The notes under the pieces: generated by a model
Told to the model about the DNA's origin: nothing
What the model saw: only the letters and a program-made list of their open reading frames with translations
The model's database searches: none
Translations under genes and position numbers: made by a program
In this document: piece after piece, positions 1-12,600 of the stretch
How positions within the stretch are numbered: the first letter of the stretch is position 1
Layout: each line of letters begins with the position of its first letter
NCBI GenBank assembly: GCA_030407085.1
Contig: CM059583.1
Location: 209,496,001 to 209,560,000, forward strand
Length of the DNA stretch: 64,000 nt
Source: Trichopria drosophilae
Lineage: Eukaryota > Arthropoda > Insecta > Hymenoptera > Diapriidae
Direction of reading: 5' to 3'

Positions 1-780
1 TTTCGTGAATCAAGAATTATTATATGTGTAGAAAGAAGGCGCCGAGCGGAGGATTGTGCGAATTTTAACAGTTAATGAATTATTAGAGTGCGACTAATTG
101 CGCGGAATTTCCGACAACGCCAGATCGAGATAGATACTAGCTTGTCTGCTATCGAAAGGCGATCTGTGTATTAAAAACATCTTTTACTGTAAAATATTGC
201 ATCAATTGAGAATGGGCCCCGATATGACAACGCATCCCGTTTGAATCGCGCCGATATTTCCACTAGTATTCCATAGCAGTACTTTTGCTACTTGGCATCA
301 ATTACGAATTTCTGTCAATATTATTTTGGATTATGTTTATACTTTTGAATCAGATCTAGTTCCCGTGAGAAATCTTTCTAATATCTTAATAAACGAACTT
401 ATTTCAAGATGTTAAATAATAGATACTGAAATTGTCCTTTTAATATTCCAACGAGATTGAATCTTCTACAGGAAAAAGTCACCATCGTGAATATTAAGTT
501 CGTGGCTACGATAAAATCAAGACCTTTTTTTTACACAATGAAAATTGGACGTAATATGTAACTTACGAATATGAACGTTTTTCATATTAACCTTTAGCAT
601 ATGCTGTCTGTAATAACCGTATTCTAGTATGATATTGCGTCCACAAATCTTATGACATTTTGTAATTTTGTAACAGAAAAATAAGAAAAAAGACAAGTCT
701 ATCATATTTCACTCCAAATTAATATTTAAAATAAACTCGATATTACTGTTTAAAATTGGAAACTTTGTTATTCGCATTAA
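1..780. other. No gene seen; AT-rich flank
   Basis: Short open frames here show no recognisable protein. The missing 3' exon of the acidic-protein gene could lie here on the minus strand, but no convincing acceptor-plus-stop was found. Confidence 0.4.
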
Positions 781-830
781 AGGAATCGTGACCCTGAACT
801 ACCTTGAAATGTAACGAAGATTAAACTCAC

Positions 831-1132
831 CACCGAGAACTTCTTCGATGAACCGCTCCAAGTAATCCTCACTATCGTCATCGTCATCATCATCCTCTTC
901 TTCCTCCTCGTCGTCGTCGTCATCATCGTCAGTTAACCCAAGATCATCGTCGTCATCATCGTCATCGTCGTCGTCAGCGGCCGGTGCCGGAGCTGCCGCA
1001 GTTTGCCTGGCAGTCTGTTTGTGCCCCGAATTTTCAGCGGGCCTTTCAACTATTTGAGCAGGCACGGGGTTGCCGAAGACGTCGATCGCTAAGCAGCACA
1101 AAAGTGCCAACACCACCACTAACTTCATGACT
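831..1132 (-). CDS. Secreted Asp-rich acidic protein, coding exon (partial)
   Basis: The coding exon starts after a strong acceptor (tgtcttgcag, ending at 1133). The chosen ATG is at 1128, because from there the protein opens with a signal peptide: MKLVVVLALLCCLAIDVFG, then NPVP, with likely cleavage after about residue 19. A Thr/Gln/Ala/Pro-rich segment follows, then two blocks of aspartate and glutamate (about residues 52-85). The exon closes with an amphipathic stretch ending EEVLG. The donor GGTG|gtgagt follows at 830, leaving phase 1. The next exon would lie below 830 or beyond the window; I could not place it, so the C-terminus is missing. An ATG at 1200 lies in the preceding intron and is not used. 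Function unknown: a secreted, possibly calcium-binding acidic protein is an inference from composition only. The acidic codons are GAC/GAT and GAA/GAG runs, so length may vary between alleles. Confidence 0.72.
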
Positions 1133-1519
1133 CTGCAAGACAACAATGAAGATCTGTTAATGCCATTATTACGTAGTGAATTCCGTAAATGCCTCCACAT
1201 TTTGACCGGCCGGCCGAAAGACTCGATAGTAATGAATGCTCAAACGTAGCAGAAAGATATTGCGATGCAATAACTAGTATATTCAAAAACTTGAAAGTTG
1301 AGTGTGGCATTTACCAAACTCACTGTTAAAAAAAAAGTAAAACGCGTCTTTGAAGAAATGAGTGCGCACTGAGGGTCGCAAGAGTTTCATTGAGAAAAGT
1401 CACAAACGAAATAAGAAATTGATTCTCCGGCACTTGTTGCGAGCACTGAGATTTGCACAAGCACTGAGGTCAATCACGGTGACCTTTGTTTCTGCACTAC
1501 CGATCGAGGGCAGACTCAC

Positions 1520-1661
1520 CTCAACTGGTGTCCCTGTCGCCCTTGACAAGATGATGATTGAAACAGAGAGTCTGTCAAAAACGCGTTTCCACAGAAGGGT
1601 GCGTTCGGCCACGAGGTGAGAGTGTGAAACAGACCAAGCGCCGGGCAACGACCCTTTTATA
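1520..1661 (-). promoter_or_regulatory. Core promoter and 5' UTR exon of the acidic-protein gene
   Basis: On the minus strand a TATA box (TATAAAAGG) occupies 1661-1653, in a locally GC-rich stretch. About 30 bases downstream transcription could start near 1630. The following sequence has no ATG down to a consensus donor (TTGAG|gtgagt) at 1520/1519. An intron to the acceptor at 1133 would join this leader to the signal-peptide exon. Only the TATA box and splice consensus are seen; the start site is inferred. Confidence 0.55.
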
Positions 1662-2312
1662 CCGATCCACCTCCTCCGGTCTCTTCCGCTCTCTTCCGCT
1701 CTCCTTCTTCATCCTCGTTGACTTATTCGTTCGTTGCTATACACGTGGAGGCGCACCTTTTCTCGCTTTCGAAGAGAGCGACTTGTCTTACCTTGCCTTC
1801 CTTCATCATTTTATTTTTCTTCTACTTCATCTTCATCTTCATCTTTATCTTCTTTTAACATTTCCCTCTCACCCCCACCCACCTTTCTCTCTTTCTTTCT
1901 CTTTGTCGTCAGATCTTCATCATTATGTGAACATTTTGAAATCCCTTCCATAATACAAGTGATGGGTTTTACAGTTGGTTGTAATGAAAAATAAAACATG
2001 CGTGAATCTTACAAAAATGATTAGAATCCATAAACCTTTTAACTGTATTAACCAGAAATTTGTTTAATTCCGTGAATTATTTGGTGCAGACATTTTTAAT
2101 CACGGTTCCAACGATAAGGAACCTGAAGAAATAATTCCTTTATGTTTTTTATAAAAAGTATATGCAATTTTTAATTTGACCAATTTTCATTCGTGTGAAT
2201 AAGAAAATGATATTTTATAGGACTGAATACGTCAACATGCAAGAAACTGAACTCATATTAATGCCGAAAAACTGTAATTAGTAAATAATAATGAAAAAAT
2301 GCAAAATAATTT

Positions 2313-3066
2313 AATGCCTTTGAACTCCAAAGTTCGAATTCGAACAAATGCATGGGAATTTATGTGAATAATGTTAAGGTAGCTAGACCCCAAGATATCA
2401 TATGTTAGCGAAAATAATTTAATAACACTTCCAGGAATTGAAGTTTTATTATACATGATATTGTTACAGAGTTCAAGCATTATTATTCTTGAAAAAAAAT
2501 TGAAACTTGCAAAAATAATTTGTTAACTAACTTTTCTTAGCGACTCAAATTTTCTTCTTATTTTTATTCAAAACTTTTCTAAAAATGAATAGATTTCAAT
2601 GAATGATGGCTTATTTTTTCAAGAAAAAGATTCTCTACAACTTCACCGAATAAATTTCTCAAATTTTTTGCCTGATCACTAAAATTATTCAGAAATGTTA
2701 AAAAATAATATATATTTTTTTTAATAATTCGAGATATTTGACCCTAGTTTTAGAAATTCAAGAAATTCATTCGGTGAAGTTGTAGAGAATCTTTTTCTTG
2801 AAAAAATAAGCCATCATTCATTGAAATCCATTCATTTTTAGAAAAGTTTTGAATGAAAATAAGAAGAAAATTTGAGTCGCTAAGAAAAGTTGGTTATCAA
2901 ATTATTTTTGCAAGTTTCAATTTTTTTTCAAGAAAAATAACGCTCGAACTCTGTCACAATATCATGCATAATAAAAATTTTATTCCTGGAAGTGTTATTA
3001 AAATATTTTCGCTAACATATTATATCCTGGGGTCTAACTACCTTAATATATAGATTCGAAGGCATT
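2313..3066. repeat. Foldback/MITE-like palindrome
   Basis: Two arms of roughly 350 bases are inverted copies of each other around a centre near 2695. For example, the segment at 2590-2660 (gatggcttattttttcaag) returns inverted at 2790-2820, and the left segment around 2380-2400 (taaggtagctagacccc) returns inverted near 3030-3050. The tips read aatgccttTgaa on the left and, inverted, aatgccttCgaa on the right. Open frames inside lie in the arms and are not genes. Transposon superfamily not determined. Confidence 0.8.
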
Positions 3067-3689
3067 CCCGTATATTGTCGTGAATGCAAATAGACAAATT
3101 GCGACTTTAGATGGATTAAAAATTACAATCCCTCCGAATGCTTTTTCATTGTTGGATTGGGTAAAATGACTTTTTTCTAGTTTCCATAAATTTAGAAATT
3201 TAAATTAATTTTTTCCCGACAGGTAATTTGAGTTTCAAATTTCGTGGCGTAAAGTAGATCACTCATGATAAATAGTTCGATACCGTAGTGATTACGAAAA
3301 ACTTCACTTTCTTTACCTTTATGAATTTTAAAGACGATTTCTTGTGATTTATAATAACCAAATGGGAACAACTGCATAGATGGCAGAGGTGCCGAACTAT
3401 GTTGGATAGTTGTGTTTTGTGCCCACTTGTTGATTTAATGCTAGTCCATTCGATTTCTTAAAGAGACATTAATTTAGTGAACACAAGATTACAATCATTT
3501 TTTAAATAAATTCAAAGTTAGTAATTTGATTAATAGATCCGCACATATTTTATTTTTGGTCCAAATAAATATCAAATAAAAAATGTAGGAATGAATCGTC
3601 ATAAAAAGACACTTCATCTATTTTTAATCGATGGGACTATCTTTCATTTGTCTGATGATAATTAATTTTCTAACATTGACTTTTCCCAG

Positions 3690-3742
3690 GGGTTAATGGT
3701 CCACGAACATTGAAATGAGTGTCGCAGACAAAAATATGACAG
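3690..3742 (+). other. Candidate orphan exon with start codon
   Basis: A good acceptor (cttttcccag) ends at 3689 and a consensus donor (ACAG|gtgaga) follows 3742. Between them ATG at 3715 opens nine codons (MSVADKNMT) ending in phase 1. No partner exon was identified on the plus strand, so this may be chance. Confidence 0.25.
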
Positions 3743-6700
3743 GTGAGAATGTATTAAATAACTTTCTTCTATAATTTACTAGAAAATTACGTGTAATTAT
3801 CTACTGTAATAAAAACAAATATTGAATTAACAATCTATTCACGTATCAAATTGTTGGAAAACTGTCGTAGCAACATTTTCACACTTCCAGTTTTTTGACA
3901 ATGCTGGTATATAGTAATGTGAATAATGCAGGAAGTTGAAAATAGTTTTAGAATGTTTCGATTCAATGTGCATGGACGAAGAGAAATCTGAAACACGTAG
4001 CATACAAAAAGAAGAATTTAATGCATATATGTGCATTGCATTTTAAAAATAAACATAGTAAAATGTGTAATGCATGGTAAAAGAAGATTCTTTATGTCAT
4101 GAAAAGTGATGTCAATGAATAACTGCTTCCAGGCATATAATGTACTCATACACTTGCAAAGAAGTTGTACTACCGTTATTTATGCTAACTCTGGTGCTTT
4201 GACGCAAGTGAGTTGGTGCGAAAAGAGACAGTAATTGCGGTAATCGCCTACATATGCCGATTTGTATTACTAAAGCAAACATAAACAGTAGTTTCGGGCA
4301 TGACGCAAATAATAATTACTTCATATCATTTCATCAAATATATCTATCAACGATATAAAACAATTTTCATTACACTGTGAAAGATGTCTGGAAATCGTCG
4401 CGTGTCTTCTTGGTTATTTACATTAACATTTTTTCGAGTATCAAGTAACCGACATAAAATTTTAAGACTGTAAACGAAAATTATATTCTACTTCAGTTAC
4501 AAATTAAATGATTATATGTATATTCAATGTATAATATTTACATTTTAAACGAATGATTTGACTTGAAATTAATGAGGAGAACTTAAATTTTCGATTTGTT
4601 AAATCGTATGTACTGCTTACATTGACCTACAAAATTTTACTTTTTGTTTCATATGCGAATTATCGTTTCCGTAGTATTTTTAATCTGAGAACGAAGGCGT
4701 TAGCACACTTTACCTGTTACTTCCCATTTTCGAGAAAAATGAGGTTAAATCCAAAATCGTGCGAAATATGGTCAAATTCGAAAGTTTTGTGGTAATACCC
4801 TGGTAGAATTGAAAACATTTTTTGTACAATTCTTGTATAACATTCTTATTTACCATGTTAAAAGTATAGAGGAAATGGCCAGTCTAAGAAAAATGGACAA
4901 ATTCCTACCAGGGTAAAATGAACTTCATTTTTTTCTAAAATGCGATGTGATAGGAAAATTCTACTAACGTGATAATTTTATGAACAAAGAAAAAGCAATT
5001 CGGAGAAGTCTACTTCACTTATCAAAGGCAAAATAAGTTTCAGACAGTGTTATTTATGTATCGTGTAGAAAAAAATTTAATCACTTTGTAAGAACTTTTA
5101 TTACTAGAATTTTGAGAGTATACATTATAGTGGACGGTAATAACCACAAGTTCTCATTTGTGTCAAATATGATTGTTTAAAAAAAACAGGTTTAGTTCAA
5201 ATATTACCTAATCATATCAATTGAAATAAAATATACAATCTACGAGCATTAGTTCTGGGTAATAAAATTAATTTCGTAGTAATATATGCGTAAGGAAAAA
5301 TAATAAGTTCTGAGTTTGACATATATCTGAAATATAGGTTACTTTACTTATGATGTTTCATGTAAATTGCCCCATACAGAAGATTGATTATTTTTCATTC
5401 CTTGTGAGAAAGCAGACTGGAAAGATAACCCAATAAATTGAATACTCTCAATTTGAAGACATGCAACTCCCTGGCGTTTGGTGACGATTCACGTATAAAA
5501 TAATTTTTTTTACATACAATCACTTATTCGATAGACTAAATAATTTCTCTAAAATACTTTTAATGATACCTCTCTGGAAATAAGAATCCGGTATAATTAG
5601 TTCTGAGCAGTACCAACTTTGCGTATAAACAGCCAGAAGAATATTTATATATCTTAGTTATTAATTTAAACTTCTTAAGACACGATAAATTAAGACGCTA
5701 TCAAATACTGTACTGTTTAATTTGTACGAGGCCGATTTTATCTAACAGGAGAGACAGGATTAATTATATGTTCTTTGAGATTAAAAATTTATTAATAAAA
5801 TATTTAATTATATTTGCTTAAATTGAACTTAAATATTACTCATCAAAATAAAATTACCTAAAATTAAATTAAACCTTATATATGGTCTAAGTACATATAT
5901 GGTTAACATTTTTTGGATTTTACTTTTAAAAATAACATTCGTTATATTTTATGTCAATTATAAATTCACTTAAAGAAGAAAACTACCAGATGAAATATAA
6001 TTATTTATTAGACATTTTATTTTAGACAAATTTTCTATAAGATAATAAAATGTAATCAAGTTTGGAACATTATATTGAAGTTATGACCTGAAAGGACATA
6101 AAAGAAAAATGATCAAAAAAGAACATTAAAGAAGGACGAAATAGTGCATTTTCTTGGAATCTAGATTATCATATTGGTCATTTTCATGAAATGAGATTTT
6201 ATATTCCAAACATTCCAATCGTTTTGTAGCTATAATGCTTTACCTGTTTGGGGTGAGCCCACTCACTTACGGTGTGGCGGCTTAATGAAAAACCTGTTAG
6301 GGCATCAAATCTTGTGACATTCTTTCAAATTTCCACGAAAACTTCAGAACGATCCTTGCAGTAACGTGCATACTTTTGACACATACATCTTATCGTTATT
6401 ATCAATATCAGTTGAAAGGCTTAAACTGTATCATTTATATGGAGCACGAGAATAAACGTCAAGAATTTCATTATTTACGATATTATACAAAATCCCAAGA
6501 AATGGCCAAAATCTGTAGTTTTAGTTTTGGTGACTTAGATTATTTTAATGTATGTGTAAGGGTTAATTTGGAGGGCAAAATAATGCGAAAAGAGAGATAA
6601 CTGGAGGAACATAAAAGAAATGTAGTAATTAAAGAAAAGAAAATATCATTAACATCTGGAAATCGAATTCACGAGTATCCGTATTCTGTACATCGTTATC

Positions 6701-9400
6701 AAAAATAAAGTCAACGTTATGATCGACCACGCCAATTTCGACCAATTATGGTCCCGGAAATTGTTGGTATTCACCATAACGTCGACGTTATTACTAAGTA
6801 GGATTTACAGAATGCGGGTACTGTACCCGGTTATATTCGTTCGTAACATTTTAAGCTCTTTACAAATTGGTAAAAATAAGTGTTCTAATTTGACAAAAAG
6901 ACCTTGACCTTGAATTGACCTTCATGTGGAGAAACTTTAACTTTTATCATGACATTATGCCTAGAAATGCAATCTTGCAAATATATCTTGTCGTAATTTT
7001 ATCTGCCTGTAACTCTGTAGTTATAGAAAAAAGAGTAGTCAGAAAAATGAAGAACACAACTTTTTGAAGAAGATAAATTTTTACAAATTTGTCTTCTCTC
7101 CAGTTTAATTTAAACCTTATTTTTGGAAAGTCTTATCAAATATTTTATTTTGAAACATGGAAAGCTGATTTTTAAAGCTAAGAAAACGAACGGATAAAAA
7201 GTGTTCCCTGCAGGTAACGTTACGCTGCAACGCATTATTATTATATTATATTATTTAAACATTTCAACATGGCTGAAATATTTTCAAGTTCCCTCAGTCA
7301 AAATCCGTTTGATTCCCGAACAGAAAAATCCTCCGTTAGGCAGCAGTACCATCGTACCTTGATAAAATTGCATAAAACTGGTATGATATTATCATTGATA
7401 GGTATGTCATTCGCTAATAATTTATCAATATTATGAATACTGGAGATACCGACTGAACCCTTTTGATTTTCCTGGATGAAGAATAAGGGTATTATTTGCA
7501 GTACAAGTGGCAATATTAATCAGTTCTGTACTGAAATCATGAAGAGCTTCTTGTGTTATTTTATATCGAGAGCTGAAAAATGTATCTCATTTGCATACAT
7601 TATTAACTTAACATGATCACAGCAATTATAAATATCAATATTACGAATAATATAAAGAAGTGTTGTAATACCCATGTGAATACCTATTGCGACGGCCAAT
7701 ACCCCTTAGATGGATTTGGTATGCCTCAGTTATTACCGACTGCGACCCTTTGGAAAAATACGACTCAATGCGTTTTCAAGGACCTTCAGAAAAACTATTA
7801 TAATGCAACTTACTATTATAAAAAAACTGCTAAGAATTAAATTGTGACAGGTAAGCGGGAAATAACTTGAAATTATCAAAGTAGTCAAGTATTTACTCGT
7901 AGAGAATTCTTCCACAATTTACAAGAACAGTGGAAGGTGAATAATTAGGCGTATATCAGTGAGAATTAAGTCTAGTCTAGGTTCACGAATTTTAGGAAAC
8001 AGTTCGAACTCTGTAATCCATTCTTAGCCTCAGAGTAAGCCACCCATATTCGAATAATGAAGGAGTCATGTGGCCAAATATTCTATCGCCAAACCCAAAG
8101 CGTAAGCATTCTTGCTTACCTTTGTCTTTTCGAAAAGACCGCGAATTTGTGCAGGTGTGACAAAAATAAAATTTTGTATATTAAATATTGTATATAAATT
8201 AAAAAAACGCGCCTTGTGAGAAGGTAAAGCGTGCTATATGAAACGTATTCAGCGATTGTGACTTCTAGTGTCCGGCGGGCGCTTTTCACGTTTACGCGCC
8301 CGCGGGCGTCGCGATTTTCAACTTGCCCTATACTTTACCGGCATTATAAAGACGCAGTTTATTATGTACTGGTGTGACGAAAAATATCGTCTATATCACG
8401 TGTGAGAATGAAGGCATCGCAAACAAACCCGTCGATGCAGCGCACCTGTCTCAAATCCCTTCTTTTGCGCCCTAGATATACAGTATACTATTTTATGCAT
8501 GAAAAGAAGTATCTATAGTGAATTGCGAAAGCTCAAGAAAAATTGATATCAATAGCAGAAAACGCCAAACTGGCTGCTTTTTAAACCGGAAGGTCTTCGT
8601 CATTTTAGGCGTTGAGAAGCGCCGGTCTGTAGATACAAGTATGATCTGCGGGTGCACTTCATCCTGCGCAGTGTTATTTGGATCAAGACCTGAGGCGCAT
8701 CAACTTGGCACGATTTTGTCATCACTCATCATCATCAAGGAAAGGGCTGAAATCGAATTCATTGTCGATTCCTCTTTGTGTGGATCTTTACTTTTTGCGT
8801 CATTACAATCCGCAAAAAGAATTAACACCGTTGAAAAAAGCACTTAACTTTCCATTTAATTGCAAAGGCAAATTGTTGTCATTGATATGAATAATGCGTC
8901 TTCTTCAAATACAAAGTCAAGGATATACACTCATCAAGAAACTCAATGGCAAAAGATTGGTAATTGTTTCGTACGTATCTGTGAACATAAGCCATAATTA
9001 TGTACTCTCCATCGTATTTTGATGCACTGATGACTTATTTCGGCATTGTTAAACGGTCGTGTGACTACTTTTGTATCTTGAGGCTTCATGTTGAGTCAGT
9101 TGTTTTGTTAAAGTTCGACTCCCAACACAGATGTATTTTCAATTGATTTACAATAAATTTATATTTTTGGTACTATACGAGTTGATTCATTTAAAACGAT
9201 AACTGGTTATTGTCCCAGATCGCACAGTGTAATCAGATTGTGAAGTATGACCGAAAAAATGAATGTGTCACAATGTAAATTTGAATAACTCCGCGACAAA
9301 GATGATTGATATAAATGGCGATTCATTGTTCGGAGTTTGATGGAAAACGGGGACGATCTCCGGGATGTCTGTGAGGGCATACAGGAAACCAATTGACGCA
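3743..9400. other. AT-rich region without a supported gene
   Basis: Only short, low-complexity open frames occur. A GC-rich island at about 8260-8350 with a TATAAA-like element near 8343 could be a promoter. The following ATG at 8408 opens only about 36 codons with no recognised motif, and a 109-codon frame at 8518-8847 lacks an ATG start. A small inverted pair around 4800 and 4910 (accctggtag / ctaccagggt) is also present. Confidence 0.4.
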
Positions 9401-9419
9401 GTCGATGACGAATACTTAC

Positions 9420-9471
9420 CTGAACGATAGGAAGGTGATCTATGAAGTGTAGATAGCTGTGGAAGATGCAT
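9420..9471 (-). other. Candidate orphan first coding exon
   Basis: On the minus strand ATG at 9471 opens 17 codons (MHLPQLSTLHRSPSYRS) up to a perfect donor, TTCAG|gtaagt, at 9420/9419. Upstream (9480-9560) is pyrimidine-rich and promoter-like. No downstream exon was recognised. It abuts the decayed retroelement, so it may belong to an LTR instead. Confidence 0.22.
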
Positions 9472-9599
9472 CAGAGTAGCGTTCGTCGGAAGAGAGTGAT
9501 GGACTGCGAGTATAGCAGTGTTAACGATGAAGAGGAAAGATAACGGGAGTGCGCTATAGAAGGAGCAATGGTGAAATGGATAGGGACGCCCGGTATACT

Positions 9600-10930
9600 A
9601 AGACGTTGCGAGTGGAGATTAACATTTTCTGCACAGGAAAAAGAGACAGCCGAAGATTTACCTTGCTAGATTAATAGGGCCAACAGAATCGAAGTCTGTA
9701 GCGGGATACCCTTCATAAATCTCTGACAAATTTAAACGAAGGCATGGTCGGGGTGCGTTATTACTGTCAAAGGGCAGGGCACAGATCTTCAACGTGCCCC
9801 ACTCGGCCATGTTGTACTTGCCAGCAGATTGGCCATCTATCCAAGTAGACAATGTTATACGTTGTCAGCAACCAAGACATACTGCTTACCAATGTCCAAA
9901 CAAGACATATGAACTATCTCGGTACCAAAAAATGCCAAGTCTGTGGTACCGAAGGGAATCATTTTAATTCGTGTAGGAATTGTGCTCTTTTGCGATAGAT
10001 GTTGGAAAACGGGGAGGACCGAGGGCTACCGAATCCCATACCCTCTACTGCCGGTCGGCAGAACTAAAAATTTGTGAGAGCAAACACGAAGAATAGGAAG
10101 TTGAAGTTCTAGTGAGTAGAAAAAGTAACGAAGATAACGCAAGGAAAGGACCCGGATATGTCTGAGGATCAGATTGAGCAAATTCAATTAGAAAAAGTTC
10201 GCCAGGCGGTGGAACTGTTGCGTGGGGATTATGCCGGTCCACTGACGCGACGGGTCAACTAGAATCAAATCATGAATTGGAAACAGCGACATTAGAGGGT
10301 AAGTGTTTCATTAAAATTCAATTAGATGGTAATCTCTTCGTTACCATACATGACAGTGGAGCCTTGGTATCAATTGTGGGACTGCGAGTTATAGCAAAAT
10401 TTAGAGACCGGCTGCCTCCTACTAGTTCAGTGACGAGCAATGTTCCTGGGAAGATAACCCCATTTCTCGGTCTGTTATGAGTGCCGATAGAAATTGATGG
10501 ATATTCCACGGAGTTGGAGTTCTGAGCTACAAAGAAGATAACTTCCAATATAATATTGTTCATGGATTTCGAAACCGTTTTATTTAAATCTGCCACAGGT
10601 TGCAGCTATATTGTCTGCGACGGAGTATTATCTGGAAATGGGTGATAGTCGACAATAAAGTGCAAGTGTCGGATCTGAAAAGACACATTTTCCCGCGGAG
10701 AACTAGAGGGGTAGTTAGCGGCGGCGGTGTATACCTGGAGGCCGAGTTATTTACATGCATCGAATCCGATCCGACCATCAGATCATTGGGGTTAAGAACT
10801 GTCAGTAGTTTGCGCAAACTAGGCTTTGGATCTTTCCCATGGAATTGTGGCTGGAGGAGGAGATACCATACACTAATACTCGTCGAAGACGTCGGCGGAG
10901 TGCTCGATATAACTTCGACTGTAGTTGAAT
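9600..10930 (+). pseudogene. Decayed LTR-retroelement gag-protease fragment
   Basis: Broken plus-strand frames carry CCHC zinc-knuckle-like pieces between about 9755 and 9975. They include CQRAGHRSSTC, CCTCQQIGH, RCQQPRHTAYQC and CQVCGTEGNHFNSC, spread over more than one frame. Downstream, 10277-10480 is open and holds an aspartic-protease-like core, HDSGA, in the usual context (hydrophobic strand before, V-S-I-V-G after). A further frame at 10600-10932 may be more of the polyprotein. The order knuckles-protease is that of gag-pol of gypsy-like LTR elements. Frameshifts and stops mean it is not functional. LTRs were not delimited. Confidence 0.6.
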
Positions 10931-11273
10931 GATGATATCAACGATGAATAACTACGTATCTCCTTCTTCCGCCTTAACCGTTTCCTCGCTGGTCTCTCCG
11001 GCTCCAAATGTTAGAAGGCAGGAAGCGGAAGAGCTTCTGGGGGCATCCGATTCATCGGGGTGCTGGCTGCGGCTCCGGCAGTAGTCCAAATATTCTTCTT
11101 AGTTGAAGTACACCTCCTCCAGTTTTGCCCAGATCTCGTTAGATAGCTGCCAGTGAAGCTACCACGGAGGGTGCTATATTCAGAGGACTATTACCCGTTC
11201 CGCGTCATGCGAGACTAGATCTACCCGGGTATACCTCTTTCAACTGCTGTCAGGGAAGGAATGGACGACGAGA

Positions 11274-11753
11274 TTATACCCTAGTCCAGCGATGGCTCGT
11301 TATTGCCATAACTGGGGTCGGCAAGGGGAAGACCTGTACACGCTGCGCAGCTGCCCATCGATAGTTTCTCAGAGAGTGGTGGAGGTTGTTCAAAAAGGAA
11401 GAAATAAAACACGCGGTCAAGCTTTTAAAAACTAAAAACTTTATTGGCTTGAAGCAAGCGTCGACCGCATTATCGTTGGGACAATTTACAAGATTCGCGA
11501 ATATGGAATCGCTTCCTCGGGAGATGCGTTCGGTTTGCTCGCCAAATTGTGACTGACCGGCCTCAAGGAGCGTTCCAGAAGTTTCGTAAAGAAATAAAAG
11601 AAGTTCGGCCCTGCAGGTATTCAGGTTCAAACCGCACCAATCGATAAAATTAAATTTCAACGGTTTCTTTTTGAATTTGCATCGAAGGTTTTCAACAAAT
11701 TGAATCGATTCCAAATTCAAATCGTCCGCGTCCAGATTCTCTAGAGTTCTCAT
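11274..11753 (-). other. Open frame of 159 codons, unrecognised
   Basis: A minus-strand ATG-started frame runs through GC-richer sequence just beyond the gag-protease remnant. It shows no signal peptide, membrane segment or motif that I recognise. The context suggests more transposon sequence, possibly read from the wrong strand, rather than a host gene. Confidence 0.25.
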
Positions 11754-12123
11754 TTGCCAGTGGCCAGTACACCATTATACCAAAGACGGAGTTTAGCCGC
11801 GGAATTAATTCAGTTTTTCCAAATTTGCGGAATCTCTCTCAGTTACAATGGTATTGGGAATATTAATTCAAACTTGGCGGCTTATACTGTGCAAAGAAAC
11901 TGGTGGTAATTACATCAATCAAACATTTGAATATGGTTAAAATATTTTTCAAACGCCATCTGTCGAAATCCTTTCGATTCTCAAACAGGCGGCGTTTTTT
12001 AAAAAACATTTTCAAAAAAATGCTAAAAATGCTGAATTGAGATGTTAAATATGAAAACTGTGAAGAAACTGAAAATATGTGAAAAATTCAGAACAAATAT
12101 CGTGGAACTTGGAAGAACATTCG

Positions 12124-12194
12124 GTAGATACCAGGGTTCGATCCTGGGACCTTTCGAATGCCTGTCGAATGTCTACCAACTGAACAATATCTCC
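12124..12194 (-). tRNA. tRNA-like sequence (pseudogene or SINE head), Ala-like anticodon GGC
   Basis: On the minus strand the 71 bases fold as a cloverleaf. The acceptor stem is GGAGATA with TATCTAC (6 of 7 pairs). The D-arm holds AGTTGGTA. The anticodon stem TTCGA/TCGAA is perfect, with loop CAGGCAT. The T-stem CCAGG/CCTGG is perfect, with loop ATCGAAC. Read by position the anticodon is GGC. Two near-invariant bases are wrong: position 33 is A instead of T, and position 54 is A instead of T. That argues for a tRNA pseudogene or a tRNA-derived SINE. Confidence 0.45.
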
Positions 12195-12283
12195 CCACAT
12201 CCCTCCGCACTGTTATTTTTTAATTATTCACACATTTCGTATCTATTTATATTATTTCATATTACTGCGTTTGACTCTTTCTA

Positions 12284-12600
12284 GCCGGACGGCTGGGTTG
12301 CAGTGACGAGTTGCTGAGCGAGATTACCAAGAAAGTACTGTCTGCAGGATGTTATAGTCAGCCAATTGGAACTCTTTCTATACTGTTCACGACAATCGTC
12401 ACGCGTCGGAGTCGATAGATATATCTGAGAGCAGCGTTCCACAAGCATTGCAATTTGATGTTCAGGTAGCCAGAAAGGTCTGCAAAGAAAAGTGTGGCGT
12501 AATCAAGGTGAGGAATTCCTAATGAGGTTACAAAAGTAAGCTTGATAGAGGTAGGAATAAGCCGCGGAATTTTTGTGTGAGGAACATGCATGACCACGCC
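12284..12600 (-). pseudogene. LINE reverse-transcriptase C-terminal fragment
   Basis: The minus-strand frame 12358-12597 contains IPHLDYATLFFADLSGY, LQCLWNAALRYIYRLRR and similar pieces. This is the region after the catalytic palm in jockey/R1-like non-LTR retrotransposons (usually a HLDY...D...LQ..QNA..R.IY pattern). The fragment is short and lacks the catalytic motif, so it is a dead, truncated copy. Confidence 0.7.

Noticed and set aside
1125..1200. Upstream ATG at 1200 for the acidic protein
   Set aside because: It lies before a strong splice acceptor, and the ATG at 1128 gives a clean signal peptide; the longer N-terminus would be intron.
1362..1953. Overlapping open frames on both strands
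   Set aside because: They run through promoter, leader and pyrimidine-rich sequence and show no protein features.
8518..8847. 109-codon open frame
   Set aside because: Starts at a non-ATG codon, shows no motif, and has a competing frame over the same bases.
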